From the NCBI GenBank assembly GCA_029974875.1, contig JARKQP010000245.1:1-31600 (forward strand): DNA of 31,600 bases, written 5' to 3'. The position numbers were made by a program, and so were the translations under genes. Of this stretch, positions 15,952 to 22,521 are shown one piece after another (positions within the stretch are counted from its first letter, which is position 1; every line of letters starts with the position of its first letter). Source of the stretch: Mobilitalea sp. Its GTDB lineage: Bacteria; Bacillota_A; Clostridia; Lachnospirales; Lachnospiraceae. The notes below the pieces were generated by a model. It made no database searches. It was given only the letters and a program-made list of their open reading frames with translations, and was not told where the DNA came from.

Positions 15952-17073
15952 ATGAGAGACGGTAAATTATTGATTGGAATTATTGGCTGTGGCGGCATTG
16001 CAAACCAAAAGCATATGCCTGCACTTAGCAAATTAGATGAAAAATGTGAAATAATAGCATTTTGCGATATACAGGAGGAACGGGCAAAAAAAGCGGCTGC
16101 CCAATATGGTAAGCCAGCGGCAAAGGTATATGCGGATTATCATGAGCTTTTAGCAAATCCCGAGGTGGATGTGGTCCATGTCTTAACACCGAATGTATCC
16201 CATGCATCGATTGTTGTTGCAGCATTTGAAGCCGGTAAACATGTATTATGTGAAAAACCCATGTCCCATAGTACGGAGGATGCCCGTAAAATGATGGATG
16301 CATGGAAAAAGAGCGGTAAGAAATTTACGATTGGCTATCAAAACCGGTTCCGCTCCGAAGTACAGGTACTACATAAATCCTGCCAGGCAGGGGAGATGGG
16401 GGACATTTACTTTGCAAAAGCGCATGCTGTCCGCAGGCGCGGTGTGCCTACCTGGGGTGTATTCCCCAACAAAGAGCTGCAGGGGGGAGGGCCGCTGATT
16501 GATATAGGAACCCATGCCCTTGATATGACCCTTTGGATGATGGATAATTACAAGCCGGTCAGTGTAAACGGCTCAGTATTTTATAAGCTGGGGCACCTTC
16601 CCGAAGCCGTGGAGGGCAATAAATTCGGGCCATGGAATCCTGAAACCTTTGAAGTAGAGGATTCTGCCTTTGGATATATTAAAATGGAAAATGGTGCAAC
16701 CATCTTCCTGGAAGCGTCCTGGGCACTTAATGTGCTGGACGCCCGTGAAGCATCCACTACCATATGCGGTACAAAAGCAGGGGCAGAAATCCGTTCCGGC
16801 ATGTATTATGAAAAAGATGAGCTGGTTATCAATCGCGGACATAATGGCGTACTTACAGAGGAAAATGTATCAAAAACAGGACGTGTGGCTTACTTTGACG
16901 GCGGAAAACGTGGTGAGCCGGGCTATGAAGAAGCAAATTATTGGTTGGATGCCATCCTAAATGATACGGATCCCCTGGTTCTTCCCCAGCAGGCATTTGT
17001 AGTAACACAAATACTTGATAATATCTATAAATCCGCCAGGGAAGGTAGAGAGATCTTCTTAAATGAGGCTTAG
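15952..17073 (+). CDS. Gfo/Idh/MocA family oxidoreductase (candidate glycoside 3-oxidase, DgpA-like)
   Basis: 373-residue NAD(P)-dependent dehydrogenase. The Rossmann start reads IGIIGCGGIANQKHMP. The EKP motif is at residues 101-103, with Lys102 expected in catalysis, and the family motif GGGPLIDIGTHALDM contains Asp184 and His188. The start at 15952 is chosen over a GTG at 15931; its ribosome site is weak. In known gut C-glucoside degradation, a Gfo/Idh/MocA enzyme (DgpA) oxidises C3 of the C-linked glucose before C-C cleavage. The neighbouring deglycosidase subunits make that role likely here for this enzyme or the next one. Specificity cannot be read from the sequence. Confidence 0.85.
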   Translation: MRDGKLLIGIIGCGGIANQKHMPALSKLDEKCEIIAFCDIQEERAKKAAAQYGKPAAKVYADYHELLANPEVDVVHVLTPNVSHASIVVAAFEAGKHVLCEKPMSHSTEDARKMMDAWKKSGKKFTIGYQNRFRSEVQVLHKSCQAGEMGDIYFAKAHAVRRRGVPTWGVFPNKELQGGGPLIDIGTHALDMTLWMMDNYKPVSVNGSVFYKLGHLPEAVEGNKFGPWNPETFEVEDSAFGYIKMENGATIFLEASWALNVLDAREASTTICGTKAGAEIRSGMYYEKDELVINRGHNGVLTEENVSKTGRVAYFDGGKRGEPGYEEANYWLDAILNDTDPLVLPQQAFVVTQILDNIYKSAREGREIFLNEA

Positions 17074-17103
17074 GAGCAAATTGGAATTTTTAAGGAGGGC
17101 GCT

Positions 17104-18159
17104 ATGGTTCGGTTTGGTATCATTGGATATGGATACATGGGACATGTACATGGGAAAAATATTGGGCAATTAGAAGACGCAAAGCTTATAGCTGTATGCG
17201 ATATTAACCCTAAGGAGCTGCTTGACGTTCCGGAAGGTGTGTTAACCTATTCCGATGCTGACAGCCTTCTTGAAAATAAAGATATTGATGTGGTAATTAT
17301 TGCGGCAAATAATAATCAGCACAAGTATCTTGTGGAGCATGCGGCGAGGGCAGGTAAGGATATTATATGTGAAAAGCCCGTTGCCATGAGCGTCGCAGAG
17401 TTAGATGAGATGCTGGAAGCGGTAAATGAATGGGGTGTTAGGTTTACCGTACACCAACAACGCCGTTATGATAAAGATTTTCGCAGTATGAAAGAGGTTT
17501 ATGACAGCAAGGAGCTTGGCAATATTTATACCATTCAAACTTCCCTCTATGGATTTAACGGATATATGCATGACTGGCATATAAAAAAATCTGAAGGAGG
17601 CGGAATGCTATATGACTGGGGCGTCCATCTTCTGGACCAGCTGCTTTACATGGTGGACAGTCCCGTAAAGAATGTATATGCGGTTTTAAATAATGTGATT
17701 AACAGTGAAGTAGACGATTACTTTAATATTAATCTTAGGTTTGAAAATGGAATTATGGCAAGGGCAGAGCTTGGAACCTACTTTCTCACAGACCGTCCCG
17801 GTTGGTTTAGCCGCCATTGGTTCATGGGAGGGGATAAGGGAAGTGTTTATGCGGATGGAATGAGCCCTAAGGGTAAGCTTGTTACTACAGCCTCTTTGCG
17901 GAGCCATACGCCGGACCGCCAGGAGCCTCTTAGCTTTGGGCCTACCCGTTCCTTTGGGCCGGCGCCGGAAGGGCTAATTATTACAAAACCGATTCCTGAG
18001 GTTGGCACGGAGCATATGGATTATTTCCACAACTACATGAAGGCGCGCAGGGGGGAAGAGGAATTTATGGTACAAGTCCCCCAGGTCCGCAGGGTAATGG
18101 CTCTGATGGAGGCAATCCGGGAATCCGCTGCCACAGGAACAAGCATTGAATTTGAATAG
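17104..18159 (+). CDS. Gfo/Idh/MocA family oxidoreductase (second)
   Basis: 351-residue paralogous dehydrogenase, 30 bases after the first and with a strong AAGGAGG site. Rossmann motif FGIIGYGYMGHVHG; EKP at residues 90-92; GGGMLYDWGVHLLDQ with Asp171 and His175. Although of the same family it is only distantly similar to the preceding gene, so they should have different substrates or directions. One may oxidise the glycoside at C3 and the other reduce a 3-oxo sugar after cleavage, recycling the nicotinamide (inference). A GC-rich hairpin lies downstream of its stop. Confidence 0.87.
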   Translation: MVRFGIIGYGYMGHVHGKNIGQLEDAKLIAVCDINPKELLDVPEGVLTYSDADSLLENKDIDVVIIAANNNQHKYLVEHAARAGKDIICEKPVAMSVAELDEMLEAVNEWGVRFTVHQQRRYDKDFRSMKEVYDSKELGNIYTIQTSLYGFNGYMHDWHIKKSEGGGMLYDWGVHLLDQLLYMVDSPVKNVYAVLNNVINSEVDDYFNINLRFENGIMARAELGTYFLTDRPGWFSRHWFMGGDKGSVYADGMSPKGKLVTTASLRSHTPDRQEPLSFGPTRSFGPAPEGLIITKPIPEVGTEHMDYFHNYMKARRGEEEFMVQVPQVRRVMALMEAIRESAATGTSIEFE

Positions 18160-18187
18160 AGGTCACGGATTATTCAAATAGGATTCA

Positions 18188-18232
18188 AGGTAATGGGGGA
18201 ATGGCAAAATAGCTGGAATTTCCCCATTACCT
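18188..18232 (+). repeat. 15-bp hairpin between oxidoreductase and beta-subunit genes
   Basis: AGGTAATGGGGGAAT (18188-18202) pairs with ATTTCCCCATTACCT (18218-18232), 14 Watson-Crick pairs plus one G-U. GATAACA follows, so there is no U-tract. This suggests an mRNA processing or stability element, or a partial terminator, ahead of the deglycosidase gene pair. Confidence 0.5.
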
Positions 18233-18263
18233 GATAACAGGATGGAAAGAAAGGAAGTCAAAT

Positions 18264-18704
18264 ATGGATATTAATATGAAATATCTTGTAGATAAAGCTA
18301 CGGTGCGTAATGTCTTGTCCACGGACGGGAACCGTCTGGGTTTTGAATTTAAGATGAAAATCCCCTACTACCGCGGCGTTGCACTTAGCATGATAGATGA
18401 TTTATATGTAAAAGCAGGGGAGGACATGTTCCCAAAGGAAACCCTTAGCTTTACTTTGGACGGCCACACATATACATGGCCGCAAATCGAAACCGTTACT
18501 ACCTTTAGATGGGAGTATGGACAGGAGGCAACGGTATTTGTGCCTCTTGAATTTGGTATCTTTTCAGGCCGTCCTGCCAACGTAGAAATTGGCTGCTCCA
18601 TCCGTATGAGCTATATGGGACGTCAAGCAAGGCCTTGTGTGATTTCATTAATTGTGGATCCGGGAATGATGGATACCGTGTGCTACCAGGGAGGTGTTTT
18701 ATAA
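18264..18704 (+). CDS. C-glycoside deglycosidase beta-subunit family protein (CGDB, formerly DUF6379)
   Basis: 146-residue beta-rich protein. Marks recalled for the family are RNVLSTDGNRLGFEFKMKIP followed by YYRG, the SMIDDLYVKAGEDMFP segment, SFTLDGHTYTW, RWEYG, and a late SIRMSYMGR. Length fits the family. In characterised systems (DgpB/CarB) this small subunit binds a TIM-barrel alpha subunit, and the pair cleaves the C-C bond of 3-oxo-C-glucosides with a divalent metal. The last codon overlaps the ATG of the alpha-like gene (TAATG), so the two are translationally coupled, as expected for subunits of one complex. Ribosome site AAAGGAAG. Family call by motif memory, not by search. Confidence 0.8.
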   Translation: MDINMKYLVDKATVRNVLSTDGNRLGFEFKMKIPYYRGVALSMIDDLYVKAGEDMFPKETLSFTLDGHTYTWPQIETVTTFRWEYGQEATVFVPLEFGIFSGRPANVEIGCSIRMSYMGRQARPCVISLIVDPGMMDTVCYQGGVL

Positions 18705-19711
18705 TGGCAATTAAACGTGGAGTTTCTTTATATAGTTACCAGCAGACGTACTATAACGGTAAGCTGGATTTGGAAGGGTGCATACGGATGGCGGTGGAAA
18801 CAACCGGTGCCAAGGGTATCGAACTGATTTATGAGCAGATGCCCCTGGAACGTTTTCCGGAGGCTGTTTATCCTAATATTACAGAGAAGGGAATTGCAAG
18901 ATGGAAGGAGCTTATGGAAAAGTACGGTACGGTTCCCACCTGTATGGACTCCTTTATTGATTCCATGATATATAAAGGGCGTATCTCCTATGTGCAGGAG
19001 CAGGTACAGATGATGGAACAGGATTTAGCATTGGCAGCTAAGCTGGGCTTTCAATGTATCCGTGTACTGGCCTTAGTCTCTCCTGAAGTATTAGAGCAGG
19101 CTCTTCCCGCAGCAGAGTATTACGGGGTAGCCATGGGACTGGAGGTACATCCGCCCCATGCCCTTAATAGTAACTGGATGTTAAATGTAGCCGAGCTGGC
19201 AAGAAAGCATAACTCAAAATACATAGGCCTGATTCCTGATTTTGGCATCTTTATGACAGGTCTTAATGGAGCCCAATTATATGCGGCTAAATTAGGCGGA
19301 GAAAAGCAGGAGATCCTTGATTATGTGGAGGCAGCTGTACAGAATAAGGAACCCTTTGGCAGAGTAATCGGTAAGGCAAAGGAAATGGGGGCAGGCAACC
19401 AGATTATTGGTGCGCTTCAAGGAGCTTCCATGATGAACCGTTATAGTGAGCCCGTATTGCTCCGCGATATTTCCGATGTGATTGTGCATATCCATGGTAA
19501 GTTCTACCGTATGGATGAAAATTGTCAGGAAACTGCGATTAACTATGAAGAACCAATCAAGGTACTGAAGGATATTGGTTGGGGCGGGTATATTTGTTCT
19601 GAATTTGAGGGACAGCGGGCGTACCATAGCCAAAACTGTGCATATGAAGAGGATGAAATTGAACAGGTAAGACGCCATCATGTGATGATGAAACAGTATA
19701 TCGGTGAGTAA
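18704..19711 (+). CDS. C-glycoside deglycosidase alpha-subunit-like TIM barrel (xylose-isomerase/AP-endonuclease-2 fold)
   Basis: 335-residue TIM-barrel protein. The start at 18704 rather than the in-frame ATG at 18635 is fixed by AGGGAGG at 18688-18694 and by the one-base overlap with the beta gene. Probable metal ligands are Glu147 (LEVHPP), Asp179 (IPDFGIF), His262/His264 (IHIHGKF) and Glu300/Glu302 (SEFEG), the usual four-strand set of the sugar isomerase/epimerase fold. The N-terminus GVSLYSYQQTYYNGKLDLEG resembles that of known C-glycoside deglycosidase alpha subunits (DgpC/CarC). Predicted reaction: beta-elimination-like cleavage of a 3-oxo-C-glucoside to aglycone and an unsaturated 3-oxo sugar. 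The aglycone is unknown. Confidence 0.82.
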   Translation: MAIKRGVSLYSYQQTYYNGKLDLEGCIRMAVETTGAKGIELIYEQMPLERFPEAVYPNITEKGIARWKELMEKYGTVPTCMDSFIDSMIYKGRISYVQEQVQMMEQDLALAAKLGFQCIRVLALVSPEVLEQALPAAEYYGVAMGLEVHPPHALNSNWMLNVAELARKHNSKYIGLIPDFGIFMTGLNGAQLYAAKLGGEKQEILDYVEAAVQNKEPFGRVIGKAKEMGAGNQIIGALQGASMMNRYSEPVLLRDISDVIVHIHGKFYRMDENCQETAINYEEPIKVLKDIGWGGYICSEFEGQRAYHSQNCAYEEDEIEQVRRHHVMMKQYIGE

Positions 19712-19816
19712 GCTGTTAAAAAGAATGGAAAGCCTTTTAAGGGATCCATCGCTCCCGGGGATCATATGAGATTCTTCTATATGTCTGATCCGGATGGATA
19801 TCCCATCCAGTTATAG
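19712..19816 (+). pseudogene. C-terminal remnant of a VOC (glyoxalase-fold) gene
   Basis: Immediately after the TAA of the TIM-barrel gene, and in the same frame, 34 codons read without interruption to TAG 19814-19816. They end GDHMRFFYMSDPDGYPIQL, the classic closing strand of vicinal-oxygen-chelate proteins, where the DPDG precedes a metal-ligand position. There is no matching N-terminal part, so this is a truncated relic left by a deletion or insertion event. It is unlikely to be translated on its own: the internal ATG at 19766 would give only 16 residues. Confidence 0.6.
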
Positions 19817-19888
19817 GAAATTATAAATTAGATAAGCATGGCAGGTAATGAATCAAATTAAGAAGTTACTTGGCTAGGAGGAAAAGCT

Positions 19889-20854
19889 ATGAATTTAAGT
19901 GTATTAACAGTTCCGTTATATGACCGCAGCACGGAAGAAGCTTTTGCGTGGCTTAGCAGCCGCGGCGTAGATCGTGTGGAATTAGGTACAGGGGGCTTCC
20001 CGGGTAATGGACACTGCAATCCAAAGGAATTGTTAGCAGATGAAGGGAAATTAGGGGAATTTAAATTACTTCTTACAAAATACAATTTAAAAATAAGCGC
20101 CTTGTCCTTCCATTCTAATCATGTACATCCGGATGAGGAAGTTAGGGAACGGGCGGCAGAGGATTTTACTGATACATTACGTTTGGCAGAAAAGTTAGGT
20201 GTGGATTGTATTATCACGTTTTCCGGCTGCCCAGGAGATTCCCGGACAAGTAAGGCGCCTAACTGGATTACCTATCCCTGGCCAAATGATTTTGTACAGG
20301 TTTTAGAATGGCAATGGAGTGAGGTGCTGGTTCCTTTTTGGAAGAAAGCAGTAAAAGAAGCAGCGTCTTATGGTGTTAAAAAAATTGCATTGGAAATGCA
20401 TCCGGGATTTTGTGTTTATAATCCCCTGACCTTATTGAAGCTTCGGGAAGCAGTCGGGCCTGAAATTGGCGCTAATTTTGACCCAAGTCATTTGTACTGG
20501 CAGGGAATTGATCCTGCCCAGGCAATTGCCGTATTAAAGGGAGCCATCCATCATTTTCATGCAAAGGATACCTATATCAACCCTTTGAAGGTACAAACCT
20601 ATGGTGTATTGGATACACAAAGCTTAGCAGATGTTGAAAAACGTTCATGGCTATTTAGAACTATCGGGTATGGCCATGAAGAACAGAAATGGAAAGAAAT
20701 TATCAGTGCCTTGCGCACTGCTGGCTATGATGGTGCGGTTAGTATTGAGCATGAAGATGCACTGATGAGTGTGGAGGAAGGCTTGGGGAAAGCAATTGAA
20801 TTCTTAAAACCTCTCATTATTTATGAAAAGCCTATTGAAGCTTTTTGGGTATAG
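19889..20854 (+). CDS. sugar phosphate isomerase/epimerase family TIM barrel
   Basis: 321-residue metal-dependent TIM-barrel protein with GGAGG 9 bases before its ATG. Ligand candidates: Glu169 (LEMHPG), Asp198 with His201 (NFDPSH), His in HHFHAKDTY, and Glu in SIEHED. The C-terminal tail (EAFWV) is typical of a subgroup often annotated sugar phosphate isomerase/epimerase beside Gfo/Idh/MocA genes. It differs strongly from the alpha-like subunit upstream. In context it may hydrate or isomerise the unsaturated 3-oxo sugar released by C-C cleavage (inference). Last gene of the + operon; terminator hairpins follow. Confidence 0.85.
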   Translation: MNLSVLTVPLYDRSTEEAFAWLSSRGVDRVELGTGGFPGNGHCNPKELLADEGKLGEFKLLLTKYNLKISALSFHSNHVHPDEEVRERAAEDFTDTLRLAEKLGVDCIITFSGCPGDSRTSKAPNWITYPWPNDFVQVLEWQWSEVLVPFWKKAVKEAASYGVKKIALEMHPGFCVYNPLTLLKLREAVGPEIGANFDPSHLYWQGIDPAQAIAVLKGAIHHFHAKDTYINPLKVQTYGVLDTQSLADVEKRSWLFRTIGYGHEEQKWKEIISALRTAGYDGAVSIEHEDALMSVEEGLGKAIEFLKPLIIYEKPIEAFWV

Positions 20855-20977
20855 AAGGATTTAATGGTTTTACATTTTAGAAGAAACCGGGATCCGGGAA
20901 AAAGTGGGAATTGAAATAAAATGGGTTTTAAAAATGGATTGGCATTATGGGCAAAGAAATAAATAGAAGATAAGAAC

Positions 20978-21023
20978 AAAAAGGATGTCAGAAAATCAGG
21001 ATATGGTTGGAGGCATCCTTTTT
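20978..21023. terminator. A/T-flanked hairpin after the enzyme operon
   Basis: AAAAAGGATG (20978-20987) pairs perfectly with CATCCTTTTT (21014-21023) across a 26-base loop. The stem ends in a T-run on the + strand and reads the same way on the minus strand, so it may act for both converging transcripts. The gap from 20855 to 20977 holds nothing else I recognise. Confidence 0.45.
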
Positions 21024-21067
21024 GAATACAAAATAATAAGTAAAAGGGTATTGCAAAAGAAAATTCT

Positions 21068-21122
21068 ATACCATATATTGCAGAATTATCCTCTGATATC
21101 TGCAATATATGGTATGTTTTTT
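21068..21122 (+). terminator. strong rho-independent terminator between convergent genes
   Basis: ATACCATATATTGCAGA (21068-21084) and TCTGCAATATATGGTAT (21099-21115) form a perfect 17-bp stem, followed by GTTTTTT (T-run 21117-21122). It ends the + strand catabolic operon, with the minus-strand amidohydrolase stop 41 bases beyond. Confidence 0.85.
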
Positions 21123-21162
21123 CCATTTTGCATACCCTCTGGAAAGGAAACCAGTATGCCGC

Positions 21163-22200
21163 CTACAATAAGTGTAATAATTTAGCGGCATTATCATGGA
21201 ATACTTTCTGTTTTAATGAATGGGGGAGCATATCCAATTGGGCTTTCGCATGTTCCATACCCCAGCCGGCAGGGGTGATTGGATAGTCAGATCCAAATAA
21301 AATCTTATCCTCTCCAAGGGTTTGGGCTGCACAAAGTACCGAGGCAGCGCTCATGGAATGAGTATCTATGTAGATATTATCAGTATAGTCCTTCATATTG
21401 CACAGGAAGTTTTCAGGGAGGGAAATATCGTTTACAATTTTACCTGCATGGACAGCTCCGTTTTTGTACATATTATATAACATTTCCATACGTTCCAGCA
21501 TAAAAGGATATAGACCCCCAAGCTGTCCCATTACTACCTTTACACCGGGATGTCTGTCTAATACGCCGGATAATACGATGCGGGCTGCACATAGGGCATC
21601 TTCTACTAATTGCCCCATACCCGCATAAAGAAGGGTATCGTTCATAAAACCGGGAAGGGGAGCCAGTGGGTTATTTATTTTATATAGGTTGCTAAAGTGG
21701 ATAAAAACAGGTTTTCCTATTTTTTCAGCTTCAGCCCAGAAAGGCTCAAAGCATATATCATCCAAAAAATGGATTTGGCCGTCCAGCTTATAAGCAGCTA
21801 AAACAGAATAGCCTTGTACATCCTTAGCACAGCGCTCCATTTCAGGCAGGGCGTCTTTGCCTAGACGCAGGTCTATGAGTGCAGTAGCCATTAATTTTCC
21901 ATCGCTATGGCTGCATATATTAATGGTGCTGTCATTAAGAAGCCGTACAGTTTCTGCCGGGTTTCCGCTTTCTTTTGTATTTGCGTCAATAATAGGGACG
22001 ATATTGGCAGAATACGTTATGAGGGAGCGGCTAATTCCAGCTGTACTTGCTTTTTCATAACGGATAGCTTCATCTTCAAAAGCAGGATCATTCCATAGAT
22101 AGCTGGGACCAAAATCCTGGCGGCCGGTTTCTTTTATCCAGTTTAGATAGTTTGTATTAAAAGGAGCCGCCACATGATGGGCATGACAATCGATAATCAT
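21163..22200 (-). CDS. amidohydrolase family protein (ACMSD/gamma-resorcylate decarboxylase-like)
   Basis: 345-residue metal-dependent TIM-barrel protein on the minus strand. The start at 22200 is supported by GGAGG at 22208-22212, 7 bases away; an earlier ATG at 22218 lies upstream of that site. N-terminal DCHAHH gives the HxH metal pair (His6, His8), KPVFIHFSN the next His, and KILFGSDYP the conserved Asp. The expected HLGG active-site His is Gln226 (MGQLGG). Relatives decarboxylate or hydrolyse aromatic or small ring acids. It faces the C-glycoside operon and may act on an aglycone-derived or sugar-derived product, or be independent. Confidence 0.85.
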   Translation of the reverse strand: MIIDCHAHHVAAPFNTNYLNWIKETGRQDFGPSYLWNDPAFEDEAIRYEKASTAGISRSLITYSANIVPIIDANTKESGNPAETVRLLNDSTINICSHSDGKLMATALIDLRLGKDALPEMERCAKDVQGYSVLAAYKLDGQIHFLDDICFEPFWAEAEKIGKPVFIHFSNLYKINNPLAPLPGFMNDTLLYAGMGQLVEDALCAARIVLSGVLDRHPGVKVVMGQLGGLYPFMLERMEMLYNMYKNGAVHAGKIVNDISLPENFLCNMKDYTDNIYIDTHSMSAASVLCAAQTLGEDKILFGSDYPITPAGWGMEHAKAQLDMLPHSLKQKVFHDNAAKLLHLL

Positions 22201-22257
22201 AATAATACCTCCGTGCAATTATATTTGCGATACTTTGTCGCTTTTTATTTCTCTACC

Positions 22258-22320
22258 ATTATAATTTTATTTCAGTAAATTTTATACTAAAAAAGTGATG
22301 GATTCTATGTATAATCTGAC
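22258..22320 (-). promoter_or_regulatory. probable amidohydrolase promoter with upstream regulator-like motif
   Basis: On the minus strand TATAAT occupies 22263-22258 with no good -35. GTCAGATT (22320-22313) lies 49 bases upstream of that -10 in the same orientation, close to the 47-base distance between the second ATGTCAGATTTT and the candidate -10 of the ABC operon. An activator-dependent promoter shared with the ABC operon is suggested but weakly supported, since an eight-base match can arise by chance. Confidence 0.3.
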
Positions 22321-22392
22321 CTTCTTATCGGGGAAGCAGGATTCGGATTCCTAAGGAAAAACCGTATGGAAAATGTACCCTACTCTTTTTGC

Positions 22393-22421
22393 TTGTCTTT
22401 TATTCTACAAATATCTATAAT
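22393..22421 (+). promoter_or_regulatory. nadE: probable nadE promoter
   Basis: TTGTCT (22393-22398) and TATAAT (22416-22421) with a 17-base spacer give a good sigma-A-type promoter, about 100 bases before the nadE start. Confidence 0.6.
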
Positions 22422-22459
22422 GTAAATATATACTTTAAGAAGCAAGGATTCTTAAAACA

Positions 22460-22515
22460 GGAGGAGAGACCTCCACAAGTCATTGGAGGCCAAAGCCTCC
22501 TAAAAATAAGGAGGC
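22460..22515 (+). promoter_or_regulatory. nadE: nadE leader with Shine-Dalgarno-pairing hairpins
   Basis: GGAGG/CCTCC (22460-22464/22470-22474) form one small hairpin. GGAGGC (22485-22490) and GCCTCC (22495-22500) form a second with a CAAA loop. The true ribosome site, GGAGGC (22510-22515), is identical to the left arm of the second hairpin, so GCCTCC can pair with either one. That gives alternative states with the ribosome site free or hidden. Confidence 0.5.
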
Positions 22516-22521
22516 TTGGAA

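Noticed and set aside
20985..20996. ATGTCAGAAAAT as another regulator site
   Set aside because: It matches ATGTCAGATTTT at only 9 of 12 bases and lies in the loop of a terminator-like hairpin between convergent genes, not upstream of any start.
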